In this document: one piece after another, positions 46,201-56,695 of the stretch
Layout: each line of letters starts with the position of its first letter
Position numbering within the stretch: position 1 is the first letter of the stretch
Notes under the pieces: model-generated
Seen by the model: only the letters and a program-made list of their open reading frames with translations
Database searches by the model: none
What the model was told of the DNA's origin: nothing
NCBI GenBank assembly: GCA_963575745.1
Contig: CAUYUJ010019281.1
Location: 391,274 to 455,273 of the forward strand
From: Prorocentrum cordatum
Taxonomy: Eukaryota > Sar > Dinophyceae > Prorocentrales > Prorocentraceae
Length of the DNA stretch: 64,000 nt
Reading direction: 5' to 3'
Position numbers and translations under genes: made by a program

Positions 46201-46997
46201 TGCGTTTGGGCCCCGAGAGGGGTCTGGGGAGCGATGCTTGTGGCTGCCGCTGTCTCGGGCCGCCCTGCTCCGACGACGGCGCACTGCTTTGGCTCGATCC
46301 GGGCGCTGTTCCTTCGAGTTCGGTCCCCGGGGCCCGCCCTCGGTCCCCAGGGCCATCAAGCATGGATCCTCCTCTTCCTCTTCCTCCTCCTCCTCCTCCT
46401 CCTCCTCTTCCTCTTCCTCTTCCTCCTCCTCCTCCTCCTCCTCTTCCTCCTCTTCTTCCTCCTCCTCCTCCTCCTCCTCCTCCTCCTCCTCCTCCTCCCC
46501 ACCGTCCCATGAGCGTGACCCTTCGCCGGAGGGGTGACCTCTGCCGCGGGCTGCCAGGGGCCGCGCGGGCCCCCAGAGCATTGGCACGCGCGCTCGGCTT
46601 GGACTCCCCGCGGCCGCCTGGAGCCGTGCACCAAAGGTCGCTCATGCCTATAAGGGGTCGCTCTTGCGCGTGTCTGAGAATAGCTGGCCCCGCGGAAGGG
46701 CTCGGTCGGGACCTCTGGGGGCGCACCTCGAAGTGTCACATCCGAGCTCGGGGCGGATGCGCCGAGCCGCGCCTCTCTCGCGGCGCCGCAGGTGCTCGAG
46801 GCTGCGGGCGGCGCCGCGGGGGAGCCGCTGCGGGTGGAGATGGCGCACGGCGGGGCTGGCCGCAGTCGGCGGAGGCACATTGTCTGGGGCCTTCTGCCGG
46901 GCACGAAGTACGAGTTCGAGCTGCGGGGGTTCGCTGTGGACGACAGGCCCTCGGGGGGCTTTCCGTTCCGCGTCCTCCTCAGAGCGGCGGACCCCAG
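43235..46997 (+). CDS. Third FN3 domain, two exons of a split gene
   Basis: Exon at about 43235-43330 encodes IDPSQVVEVGPRSVALEWGV then VGDDGGYPYLVA, the first half of an FN3 fold (W and Y in place). It is preceded by GGGAG|ATC, a plausible acceptor. Exon 46792-46997 starts after GCCGCAG|GTG and gives VLEAAGGAAGEPLRVEMAHG, then GLLPGTKYEFELRGFAV and SGGFPFRVLLRAADP, the second half with the classic L.PGT.Y.F.LR box. It ends at CCCAG|GTCTCAG, a good donor. Both are phase 0, so they join to one FN3 domain across a 3,461-base intron (43331-46791). This is probably the continuation of the gene at 40048, since a phase-0 donor is available just before its stop. No further exon was found to the right. 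Confidence 0.55.
43385..43445 (+). repeat. CTC array
   Basis: (TCC)n, inside the FN3 intron. Confidence 0.95.
43475..43540 (-). repeat. Dispersed 75-bp repeat family, copy
   Basis: On the minus strand: CTGCATCAGTATCCGAGCCC, GGTCGACGCGTGAGGGTCCT, GGGGCCCG. Confidence 0.65.
43637..43754 (+). mobile_element. Small MITE (GTTCTGGCCCACC family), copy 1
   Basis: About 118 bases bounded by GTGTCG and CGACAC. It shares GTTCTGGCCCACCRCGTTTC, CCTGG, and a TTCCCRGCCTCCCG segment with 48641-48764, also on the plus strand. Confidence 0.6.
43846..44008 (+). repeat. Two copies of the GCCGCAGGCGCC motif
   Basis: GAAGAAGCCCGCCGCAGGCG at 43846-43865 (continuing CC) and GAAGAAGCTCGCCGCAGGCG at 43987-44006 (continuing CC) are direct repeats 141 bases apart. 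The second, with its CATATC continuation, recurs at 45089-45111. Confidence 0.7.
44155..44765 (+). repeat. Left arm: CTCTTGGGGGC short-period array
   Basis: Degenerate tandem units of 11-13 bases (CTCTTGGGGGC, CGTCTTGGGGC) in three blocks: 44155-44325, 44365-44515 and 44590-44765. An AT-richer spacer at 44520-44589 contains AAAAATCA/TGATTTTT. The array sits inside the FN3 intron. Confidence 0.8.
45283..45356 (+). repeat. GGA/GAAGA/CGA array
   Basis: (GGA)n, then (GAA)n, then (CGA)n. Confidence 0.95.
45747..45965 (+). repeat. Right arm: AAGAGGCCCCC array, inverse of the left arm
   Basis: Tandem CCCAAGAGGCCCC units, the reverse complement of the array at 44155-44765, about 980 bases away. Together they form a large inverted repeat within one intron. 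Confidence 0.8.
46366..46500 (+). repeat. CTC/CTT array
   Basis: (CTC)n with TTC steps, just upstream of the last FN3 exon. Confidence 0.95.
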
Positions 46998-47034
46998 GTC
47001 TCAGATTTTTTGAGCCTGGTGACGGCGCTCTGGG

Positions 47035-47100
47035 TCCTCCTCCTCCTCCTCCTCCTCCTCCTCCTCCTCCTCCTCCTTCCGTTCCTCCTCCGGCTTCCCC
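47035..47100 (+). repeat. CTC array
   Basis: (CTC)n starting about 40 bases after the FN3 exon ends. Confidence 0.95.
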
Positions 47101-47374
47101 CACCTCCCCTCTCCCTCCCTCGCACCTCTTCCCGAGAACCGACCGCCTCCTAGCTTCGCCACCAGACTTGTCGATAGTGCGGCCGGGAGCTTCGCTCGAG
47201 AATTCATCACAGATCATTGTCCTACATGTTTGCACGTTCCCAGCATGAACACTTTTTACGTCGGTGGACAGACAGAGAAGAAGCTGCTCCAGCCGGCGGC
47301 GAGTCGGGGCGAGCGATGCGCTGATTGGCCGGCGTGCAAGAGGGGGAAAAGGGTGGAGGCGGGGCCGCGGAGGA

Positions 47375-47415
47375 CAGGAGGAGGAGGAGGAGGAGGAGGA
47401 GGAGGAGGAGGAGGA
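47375..47415 (+). repeat. GGA array
   Basis: About 12 GGA units. Confidence 0.95.
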
Positions 47416-47597
47416 AGGCGCTCAGACGCGAATTTAGTATTTCCATCGAACACGGGCAGAGCATTTTCACGTCGATGCGAACACCATTGAGTAATATGGC
47501 ACGGCTGCGCGGATGAAGGGCCAGTCGTTTCCGAAACATCGATCTCGTCAGCGGCGCCTCTACATTCTATGACATGTGAGTCTGCAAGTTGCAACCG

Positions 47598-47797
47598 TCG
47601 GCGGCGAGCGAGGGGGGGAAGTGGTAAAGAGAAGACCTTGGCAGAAGGCGGCGGGAATTCTCGGAAGCCCTCGCGCCTTCTGAGAAGTTGTTGTTGGTAT
47701 CCGGGGAAGGCTCGGAACATTTCTCAGACGACCGAGGGGCTTCCGAACCCTCTGAGGAGGCCTTCTCCTTCTCACTTCCCCCCTCGCTCGCCGCCGA
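47598..47797. mobile_element. MITE, second full copy of the 21440 family
   Basis: 200 bases with perfect 20-base inverted ends (TCGGCGGCGAGCGAGGGGGG and its complement). The interior matches 21440-21634 (AAGCCCTCGCGCCTTC, GGGGAAGGCTC, CCGAACC). The flanks AACCG and AACAG may be a decayed target duplication. Confidence 0.85.
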
Positions 47798-48640
47798 AAC
47801 AGCTACCCGGATGGAGGGTGTTTGTTGTTCTCAACCTGTTGATTTGGATTGCGATTCAGTCGTGCTGGTGGTGGAGTTGGAGGTTTAGTTGTTCAGCACT
47901 GGCATGGATGGAAGGCACACCTTTTCAGCATCGGCCTCTGGATTTGCTCCTTGATGTTTCGATGCCAGATTTTACACGTATCTACCGCTTGAGGAATCGA
48001 TGTCCCAAGACGCTAGGAGGCGGTGAATCTGAAGATCTTCGGCCCGCCCGATGCCTGAAAATATACATTTCCACCGCCGCTTGGGGTCCTGGAGCGCCGT
48101 TTCCCTCGGCGGTGGGGTATGCCTTCACTCTGACCTCGCAGTGATATGGAGATAGATCATGACGTTAAAATTATAAGCATCGGCTCAGGCGGCTCTTTTA
48201 ACTATGACTCTCGCTTGAACGTTCCGACGCGTTTGCAACTACATACTCACCTCCAACATTGCCGACTGAGGCCTGCTCCTGTCGCGGTGTCTTCCGCCTA
48301 GAACTTGCATACGGTTCATTGTCACGACTGTTGGCAATTCCAGCAGCTACGTACTGTTCGTTTTCAAAATCGCGCTCTCACTGCGACGCCGCAGAGATTG
48401 TCACGAAGCTTGTGCCAGCTACGTAGACGGAGGGCGGTGCCCTCGCATTCTCCATGCGCTTCGCCACGGTATGCGGTCGAATCTTAGTCTGGCCGTTCAT
48501 GCTCAGCGCAACGCCTGCAGGGTTCCCAGCATTCTGGTCCTGCCACCTCCCGCGGCAGGGCAGCACATCTCCGCCCCCGGCTGCCTCTTAGGGTCCCAAG
48601 CCTCAGGACGGGGCCGCAGGAGCACACAGTCACGAACGTT
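47798..48640. other. No gene recognised
   Basis: Moderate GC, no repeats and no frame with a domain. Confidence 0.4.
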
Positions 48641-48764
48641 TGCCTGTCGCACCGCTGGTTCTGGCCCACCGCGTTTCGGCATCACGCGCTCAGCACGCCC
48701 TGGTCCCTGAGCATCCCTGTTCCGAGCTGTTCCCGGCCTCCCGTCCCACGCAGCACAGCGACAC
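48641..48764 (+). mobile_element. Small MITE (GTTCTGGCCCACC family), copy 2
   Basis: Homologous over about 120 bases to 43637-43754; ends CTGTCGC and GCGACAC. Confidence 0.6.
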
Positions 48765-49254
48765 GCCATCACCGTAATCGTTCCAGCCCTCCCCAGGCCC
48801 AGACCCCGTTGCAGGCCGATTGGGGTCCTCCCATTTCGGGCAAGGGCGCCGGCTGGAGTGTAGAGGACGACGTTGTGGAAGGACTGCTGGGGATGCGGCC
48901 TGAAGAGGGCGGCACGGTCAGAGCCAGGGTTGAGGATAAGCACTTGCAGTAAGGCACCCTTGCACCCCTCGATTCTGGGCATCCTTTGCTCTACTTTCGA
49001 TGATTCTGATTCTCCTCGGTCTGAGGGTACTCTGACATCTTGGCGCGTTGAAGGCGCCTTGCGTCATTCATTCTAGGCTCGATCCGTTTTGCTCGCTTCG
49101 ACTATCGTATTGCAGCAGCGGCGATGCGTGCTGGGTTTACGCTGGTTCTGCTCCTCCTTCTCTTCCAGTTTCTTGCGCGTTGGCCCCCCGTCCTCCTCAG
49201 ACCCCCCCTCTGATCCCCCTCACAACCTGGACTTCTGAAGACTCTCGCAACATT

Positions 49255-49320
49255 TTCACCAGGGACTAGCTTTTCGTCCTGAGCAGTTATTGACACGCCT
49301 AGGACCTGGTCAGAGCCCCT
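49255..49320 (+). repeat. Dispersed 75-bp repeat family, diverged copy
   Basis: CACCAGGGACTAGCTTTTCG, TCCTGAGCAGTTATTGACAC, CCTAGGACCTGGTCAGAGCC. Confidence 0.5.
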
Positions 49321-50070
49321 CATTGACCGAGACGGGGCAAAAGCCGTCCGTTGAGCCAGCTTTTCTTTCTCCGCGCGGCGTAACAGGTGTCACAGGGGGG
49401 TTGTGGGGGGTCGTTGACGTAATGTTTTGCGCCCGCGGGATCGGGCCTGGTTTGAAGCTTGTATTCCACAGTATGCCCGATCCCGCCGGCCCCGAACGCT
49501 ACATCACCAGGGGGGGGGGGTGATGGCCGCTACGCCTAACAATTGAACACCGCGCTCGCACCTGGCCATCCTCGCATTCCTTCCCTTCGCTCTTGGCCCC
49601 CTCCTGGCTGGCATCGGCGCTGGCATATCCGTGGTCAAAGACTGGCCCAACCTTATACAACCCCAGCTTACGTTGTTATCCCGTTTAGGCTGACCTGGTG
49701 CCAGCATGGATTTGGGCCGATCCGGCTCACATGATGGCGCTTTACTGTGGGCCTAATAGCCCGTGATCGTTCCTGCGAGGACCTCCCAGGAGTTGCCTCC
49801 CGAATCCTCCCGTCCCTCTCGGGGGACCGGGGGCAGGCTGTTTGCGCCCCCGTCCCCAGGAAGGGGCTTGGCGGGCTGCAGGCAGGCCCTCTGCAAGGCG
49901 GGCCCTCCACGAACAGCTGCAAGCCCGCCGCATGGCAGGTGCTCCTCCCGCTGCGGCATCCTGCTCGAGGCCATCACCTGCTCGGAGATCGCGGGGCTCG
50001 CCGCGGGAGCCGAGGATCCCGCGGGGGGGCACCGCCCAGGCCCTTGGGCGGGCTCGCCACGTGAGCGACG
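49321..50070. other. No certain gene
   Basis: The minus strand may continue the retroelement fragment of 50200-50560 beyond the TCC array, but I find no motif in it. Confidence 0.35.
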
Positions 50071-50074
50071 CAGG

Positions 50075-50200
50075 GGTCCTCCTCCGCCTCCTTCTCCGCC
50101 CCCTCCCCGCCCTCGTCCCCCTCCTCCTCCTCCTCCTCCTCCTCCTCCTCCTCCTCCTCCTCCTCCTCCTCCTCCTCGTCGTCCTCCTCCTCCTCCTCCT
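50075..50200 (+). repeat. CTC array
   Basis: (CTC)n, interrupting or abutting the minus-strand retroelement fragment. Confidence 0.95.
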
Positions 50201-50204
50201 CCGG

Positions 50205-50560
50205 CGGCCGCGGGCGGCGCGGGCGGGGGCGGCTGCGGCACCGCGTCTGCGCCGCCCTTGGGCTCCTCCAGGAAGCTCGCCCGCAGCTTGCGCAGGGTGT
50301 CGGCCGTGCGCGGCGCGAGCTCGGCCTGCGCCGCTGTTGCCAGCGCGCGGGCTTCCTCCCCAGCCGCAGCCAGTGTGTGCACCCGGCGTGCCCCCTGCCT
50401 GTCCGTCGTCTTTCTCGCCAGCGCTCGCGGTGGCGGGCCGCTCGTCGCCGAGGCCCGGAGCTGCGCCCACTGAGCGCCCCGCCACAGCGCCAGCCGCTCT
50501 TCCTGTTGTTCCGCGCACGTGGGGCCCGCCCCCCAGGGCCGAGGAAACAGCACCACGTTG
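50205..50560 (-). pseudogene. Retroelement linker fragment (pre-RT region)
   Basis: The minus-strand frame gives ERLALWRGAQWAQLRASATS, then ARRVHTLAAAGEEARALATA and TADTLRKLRASFLEEP. The RVHTLAAxGExxRA...TxxTLxxL pattern is the segment that precedes the RT fingers in dinoflagellate LINE-like elements. The expected RT does not follow; a TCC array occupies that place. Upstream pieces up to about 51000 may belong to it. Confidence 0.45.
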
Positions 50561-51267
50561 AAGGTGCTTTCCCTTCCGCTGCAGCATCTCAGCGCCGGCT
50601 TGCCTCTTCCAGCACTTCCAGCGCCTTGCGTCTCTCATGCGTCGCTGCCCCGCGAAACCTGTCAGGCACTTGCGCGAAAGTGGCGACTCCAGCGCGCTGG
50701 TCGCCCCTCCTAAAGCCGGGCCCTCCTCCAGCACGTCTGGCCCAAGTCCGCCGCCGGCGCTGCTGCGGCCGGCGGCCGCCGAGGCCAGCGCCGCCCGCGC
50801 CTCCTGGACACGCGCGCCCTGGGCACGAGGGTTAATCGGACGAATGTCATCGTCAGAGGCTGCCCTTGCAGAGGCACGCCCCAGGCACAGCCAGCTGCAG
50901 CGATGCCGGCTGCCCCGGGAGCACATGCGTAGCTCCTTGTTTCGAAGGGCATCGCGCACCCCTTGCATGCGGCAGGTCGCTTGGGGGCGGGCTGCAGGTT
51001 CATGGCCCACTCCCCGCGCGGACGGCGGCGGCTCCCCGCGGCGGCTCCTCGCCCGCAGCGCCTGCGCCGGCCGGCGGCATCTCCTCGTCGTCCTCGCCGT
51101 CACACCTCCCCCAGGCAGCGGCCAGCGCCACCGCGGCCAGCGCGGCGCCAGCCTCTTGCGCGGCGCCGAGGTCCACGTCGCGTTCCATGGCGTGTGGGCG
51201 GGCAGAAAGTGCGGAATGGGGATGGGGGGGAAGGAAGGCGGCCGGGCGGTGGCTGCGCGCGACTCGA

Positions 51268-51306
51268 TCCTCCTCCTCCTCCTCCTCCTCCTCCTCCTCC
51301 TCCTCA
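51268..51306 (+). repeat. CTC array
   Basis: About 12 CTC units, just upstream of the plus-strand LINE. Confidence 0.95.
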
Positions 51307-51389
51307 GCTACCTATGTCGATCGAGCGACACCAGACAGCTTTAGCGGACAGTGCACCCATGGATAACATGAGTGGGCCCAGGGATGGGA

Positions 51390-54300
51390 GCGGCGGCGGT
51401 TGGCGAGGCTTGCGCGCAGTGGTTTACAACCCGCTCACCCTCTCCGCCCCCGCCAGGGTCAACGACATCTCGCCAGACATTCTCATGCGCCAGGGCACCG
51501 CAATCAGGAGCAGAGGGGAACCGTCCCGGCATATCACAGCATATCACTTGTTCGCGCATGCAGGCTTCAGCAGAGACAGCAATGATTCTGTAAAATGGCA
51601 GTTGCACTTCAGAAGAGAAGATCTGCCGAGGCTCAGCTCGTGCGCATCACTGAGGGGAAGAAGCGACTCCAGGGCAGAGTTTTGATGGTCAGAAACAAGA
51701 GTGGGCGTCAGGACCTCGCGATCTTCTCGCTCTACTACCCGCCGAGAGAGGCAAGGGCAAAAGTACGGTGGCCGAGCAGAAGGCCATATCAGCTGAGCTT
51801 ACTACGTGGTTGCACGAGCAGCTGAACCAGCTTCCAGCACGGTGTGTATCTTTGATCGGCGTCGATCTAAATTCAGAATGTGGCCTGGGCGCGACAGCAC
51901 CACAAGTGACGGACACGTTCGCAGCAGCGGCAGAAGGACCAAACTTTCGCAGTATCAAGCCAGCGCTCCAGGCGCATGATTTGGCATCGGCCAACGCGTA
52001 TTTTGTCGCGGGCGCGACTGATTATATATGGGATCTCGTCCAACGTGGGCGCGCCCGCGCCACGTGGTTCTGAACAGAGATGAGTGCTCGGCATTCATGC
52101 ACAACGGGAGGCGGCTTCACCGCATCAGATGCAATGCTCTGATGGATCATTTTCCGACCTACCTGACGGGTTGGCACGCGCTTGAATGTCTGACGAGGCC
52201 CGAGGCGCTGCGCTGCACTCAGGACGCTTGCAATGCGGTCTTACTCCATGGCGTCCATGGCGCGTGCAGGCGAGAGTTCGCGGCGCAAGTAGAGGAAGCA
52301 TTGACATCGCGTCGCAGTGCCTTCGAGGAGTGTGGGCACGCAGGAGATGCGGACCAGATCAACGCGGGCATCATGCAAATTTGACGAGAGGCATGGGGGG
52401 GGGGGGGGCGCGCTGGCCCAGGGCATTCAGTTGAAAGTGCTGCTGGCAGCGAACCGACAGGTCAAAGAAGGCGAATCCCACTACCCCGAGGAGTGCAACA
52501 TTGAAGCATGCAGAATGAGTCGGCAAGTTGAGAGATACAACAGGCAGTTAATCCAGAAGTTCACGGAGAAGAGGATCGAATGGTTATGGGTCGCCGGGAG
52601 GGCGAGGGGACTTGCTGGCGCGTGTGAGACGTCGCGATTGCTAGCTGGAACGTGTCGCGGCCCCAGTGGAAGGATGCACGACAAGGTGCCAGCTGCAACG
52701 GCCACTACTGAAAACTGCATTGAACGGTTCCAGTTGGCTGGAGTGGGCGGGGGGGGGGGCAGAGGCGCAGTTGCTAGAGCGAGGTTAAGAGCCAGAGATC
52801 GCGACGGGTGTTTGGCGGCCCCCATGCGCCGACGCAGCAGGCCCGCCAAGATGTGCGCGGCGCGAGCCGTCGAAGCTGGGAATTGACCCCAGTGAGAAAG
52901 GTGAAATGGTTGACTGTGGCGCGATCCACGATGACGCGCGGTTCGCGGTGGAGAGGTTCAAGAAGACGCTCGAGCAATTACCGCCGTGGCGAGCGCAACC
53001 GAGCTGGTCGGCGTCAGGAGGTGCTCTTCGAGCCCTGGCGCTGCCGAACTGGCGCCGTCGTCCGCAGCGGGGGGGGGCTGGGATTGCAGGAGGAGGATGA
53101 GGAGGTCCAGGCGCCAGGGTTTGTGAGGGTGCTCTACTTGCTGTGCAGATGTGTTCTTACTATTGGGACAGCGCCAGCAGTCTGGCATCGGGCGTCGCGC
53201 TGCAGGCTGGCCAAGCACGATGACAAGTTGGGCGCGGCAGACGAGAGACCGATCATGGTGTTCCGTGATTGGCAGGTCTTGCATTCGGTCATTCATGAGA
53301 AAGGATCAGCAGTACCAGCGTTGGGTCCACGGTGCAATGGCACGCCGACGTCGTGAGGATGCAATGTTGGCGCAACAGTGCGGGTCGGCGCGATTGAGGA
53401 GAGTGGGAGTGGCGCGCGCCGCGAGGTGCCCCGATGCCAGCAACGCATCCTATTGCGTGCGCAAAGACGTAGTGGAACGTGCTGGTGCAGAACTGGCGCA
53501 GGAGGGTAGGGGGGGGGGGGGGGGGCTGTTCCTGCAGAGGATATTCAACAGTGCGTTTGTGACTTCTGATAGATCAGCGAGTGCTCACATGGCGACTGTG
53601 TCAAGCGTACTTCCAGATGATCATGCGGCCGCCAAGTTTTTTGTGTAACCCTATGGGTATGGCGTCGAGTCCATGATATCGGATCTCAACCAGAACCCGC
53701 GGCAGGCAGCGTTGCGCATGACGATGCCCGAGGCCATCCAGTCCCAGCAGGATGCGCGGACCGTCGACCTGGCCACCAGCGCTTTCGTCGACGACGTCGC
53801 TAGACAAATCATGGGGGCAGATCGACATCACCTTCAGAGAGCGGCTTCCTCGGATAATCGAGTGTTTGGTGCGGGATTGGAGGAGGTTGGAGGAGCTTAG
53901 AACAGCGGCAAACGGCAAACAGGTTAATTTGGTTCAGGGAGCTGGGCCCTTGGCGGCGGAGTTCCACCGCGCGTTCCACTCCGGAAGTCTGGGGGCGAAG
54001 GGCAACGCAGTATCGGCGGCCTGGTGCATTGGGGGGGCGCAACATTACAACAGTGGGATTTCTGCTGAAGAAAAATGTTCGACTCCTGGCTGTCAAATCG
54101 GCGCTTCGCAAGATGGGGGCTTTTTGGGCAACCGCTCAGGCGGCCATGAGATTTAAGGGTGTTGTTCGCGCGGGTGGCGGTGATCAACGCGGCCCTCTCG
54201 GGACTGGAGTCGCACGCCGCCGGTGCGACGAAGCCTCTCGTAACGCAGTCTCTTGGGCCTCCTGCAGCAGCTGATAGATATGTGTGCGCGCGTGGTCTTA

Positions 54301-54960
54301 CGCGGCAAGCGCGCAGTGCGTTCTGAGCGCAAAGTACGAGCACCTAGTAATAATGAGGCCCTCCTCGTCGAGCTCAGGATTCGACGGTTCATGTGGCTGC
54401 AAGGTCATGTTGCGCATCAGCGTGACCAACGCCAGGTCATTGTTGCTCTGGTAGGTCGGGCACGGCGTGAGTCAGCTAATCTCGAAGTCTCGAGCGATGG
54501 CGAGATTCTGCCCACGGCCCACGCGCGGGCGCAACAGTTCTGCGCTGACGTGCAAGCTCTGTTTGAGACGGAAGAAGGGGGATCACTGGAGTCAGGGTTT
54601 TGAGGGCAAGATTTTAAGGTAATTGTCGGGTGAAGCCCGTGATGTTTTCCAACGAACTGCCTGTAGGGATCCCGCCGCCGGGGCCAAGGCCGCTCGAGGC
54701 TGGGCAACCTGCCGCCCCAGCAGAGGGGGAGTATGTGTTGCACGGCTGCGAGGTTTGCCCGGCAAGCGTTCCATCGCAGAAGGCCCGAGTGGCCCACGTA
54801 AATCGAGTTGCCGCCAAAGTAGGCACTGACAGGGGGGCCCTGCTACATTCAGCTTGCGCGACAAATCGGGCGCCCCATGTTGTCGCGCTTTCTATATGCA
54901 GCTTTCTTTACCAAGGCGCGCTTGCAGACAGAGAGATGGCGCAATATGCATGACAGACAT
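51390..54960 (+). pseudogene. Nearly full-length LINE, frameshifted
   Basis: Domains follow in the usual LINE order but in different frames. Endonuclease: RVLMVRNKSGRQDLAIFSLY near 51700, LIGVDLNSECGL near 51860 (GDxN box altered to GVDLN), and the DHFPTYLTG box near 52145. Reverse transcriptase: PAVWHRASRCRLAK...ERPIMVF at 53180-53260 and a catalytic FVDD at 53784-53795. Thumb: WRRLEELRTAANGKQVNLV. C-terminal: LLKKNVR...KMGAFW near 54060-54120 and ELRIRRFMWLQGHV near 54370-54415. Last, a degenerate zinc-finger-like segment, HGCEVCPASVPSQKARVAHV, near 54740-54800. Several frame changes fall at homopolymers (G14 at 52395-52408, G-run at 53509-53525). Inactive as read. LINEs of this kind nick DNA and copy their RNA in place. 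Confidence 0.75.
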
Positions 54961-55104
54961 CAGTGCTAGAAACCCTGCGCTCGTGGAGCACGAGCGCGCC
55001 CAGTGCGCGCCCGCTAGCTTTTCTGCCCCAGCGCCGTTGCTACTTGACTGACATTTTATCGACGCTCACTTGGCCAAGTATCTGGGCGCGCGCACTTGCC
55101 TTCG

Positions 55105-56094
55105 ATGTCGACGTGGCTGCGCGCTGTTGAGGGGCAAGAGCCGCCGGCGCCACCCGATGCCAAACACCACAGGCAGGAGAAGCCCGACACGGCCGGTCTC
55201 GAGAAGAAATTGACACTCCAGCTCGAGGCGAGGATGAGAGGGCGCGAGGCCAACGGCGCTCACCTCAAGTCCCCCGCGGGCCACCCTGCGCCTATGAACA
55301 TGATAAAGGCCACCGCCATTTACGACGAACAGGTCAAGCAGAGAGGCAGCGGGCACCAGCTGGGCAGCCCTCGATTGCTCGCGTTCGCCAGTCTCCCCGA
55401 CTGCCTCGGCGCCAACGCGGACGGCAAACCAAACGAGATCAGAGCATTGCAGTGGCCTCCACCCAGCGCCGCCGATCCAGGGGGCCCCGGATTCGGTGAT
55501 CTAGGAGTCGTCAGGGACGGCGGACTCTTCAGAGCAGCGGGCAGGTTACGCAAGGCAGCAGTGGTAGGCAGCAAGCCCGCGGAGATGAAAGATTTGTGCC
55601 GTTCATGCCGCGCGAGCGGTTGCCATGTCAAGACGGGGGCCCGGCCGTTCTGCAGGGTCAATTTCGCGGCGGAGGGGCATTGGCCAGTGGGCAGGACCAT
55701 AGCCGAGGACGACGAGCTGGACACCGTCGCCACGCATCCCCTGGAGCCCAACTTCGCCAAAGAGTACGTGCACCTCACCGTGACCAGGCTCCTATCTCTC
55801 GCCATAGGGGCAGCGGGGATGACCTATTTGCCAGGCAAGGCTCCAGTCGGCGGCCTGGCACACTCGATCAGAGGAAAGCAGTGGCAGAGGTCGGTAACAG
55901 TCCAGATTGACAGCCAGAATAGTAGACACAGGCCAGGCAGCAGGTCGTCCAGCAGGGGGCCCATTCTCCCTACTTCGCCCCCTCTTGAGCCTCGTCCTTT
56001 TCCTTGCCCTCCCTCCTCAGAGACATCTTGGGAGCAGCGTTCAGCAGCGCTTCGCTGGCGAATTCTGCAGAAGGAAACCAAGGGCCGCAAGTGA
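55105..56094 (+). CDS. Unrecognised intact ORF
   Basis: 329 codons from the first ATG; the frame is open from 55048. Codon use is GC3-rich and coding-like up to about residue 270. The start contains a Lys/Glu/Arg-rich stretch (LEKKLTLQLEARMRGREANG). A Cys cluster, CRSCRASGCHVKTGARPFC, lies near residues 165-185. The last 60 residues are Ser/Pro/Arg-rich and may be non-coding readthrough. It begins about 150 bases after the LINE zinc-finger-like segment and could be a 3' ORF of that element or a separate gene. No family recognised, no membrane segment or signal peptide. Confidence 0.5.
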   Translation: MSTWLRAVEGQEPPAPPDAKHHRQEKPDTAGLEKKLTLQLEARMRGREANGAHLKSPAGHPAPMNMIKATAIYDEQVKQRGSGHQLGSPRLLAFASLPDCLGANADGKPNEIRALQWPPPSAADPGGPGFGDLGVVRDGGLFRAAGRLRKAAVVGSKPAEMKDLCRSCRASGCHVKTGARPFCRVNFAAEGHWPVGRTIAEDDELDTVATHPLEPNFAKEYVHLTVTRLLSLAIGAAGMTYLPGKAPVGGLAHSIRGKQWQRSVTVQIDSQNSRHRPGSRSSSRGPILPTSPPLEPRPFPCPPSSETSWEQRSAALRWRILQKETKGRK

Positions 56095-56299
56095 TTTTAA
56101 CATGCGCCCCCGTGCCTTGTCAGCCCCGCCGTGCCAAGTCGGCACTCCGTGCAGGGCTGCTGCGGCCTTGCGTTCCCACGAGTGCCAGTGCTCCCCTGGT
56201 GTACTTCCTATATACCAGGATGTGCTTCACACTTCGAGGCTCTGCGGTGCAAGTGAGTTGGAGGGATCGGAACTCGGTATCGATGCAAGTTCAGTGAGT

Positions 56300-56695
56300 C
56301 AGTCTCCTCCTCCTCTCTTGCCCCTCTTCCCCCTCCTCCTCCTTCTCCTCCTCCTCCTCCTCCTCCTCCTCCTCCTCCTCCTCTCCCTCCTCCTCCTCGT
56401 CCTCCTCCTCCTCTTCCGCCTCCACCTCCTCCGCCTCTTCTCCTCTTGTTCCTCCGGATCGATCGCCGCGTCTGAGTCTCATCCTCCGCACCCTCCTGCG
56501 CCCCCTCCCCGCCCCCCCCCTCCTCCTCCTCCTCCTCCGCCTCCTCCCCCTCCTCCTCCTCCTTCTCCTCCTCCTCCTCCTCCTCCTCCTCTCTCCTCTC
56601 CTCCTCATCCTTCTCTTCCTCCTCCTCCTCCTCCTCCTCCTCCTCCTCAACCTTCTCCTCCTCATGTTCCTCCTCCTCCTCCTCCCCCCCTCCCC
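56300..56695 (+). repeat. CTC array with an embedded conserved block
   Basis: (CTC)n at 56300-56450 and 56515-56695. The block between (CGCCGCGTCT...CTCATCCTCCGCACCCTCCT, about 56466-56500) is shared with the window end (63968-63998). On the minus strand this is the tail following the short element at 56696-56890. Confidence 0.85.

Noticed and set aside
49742-51103. 453-codon minus-strand protein
   Set aside because: Most of it is Arg/Gly low complexity over the TCC array; only 50205-50560 in another frame resembles a retroelement.
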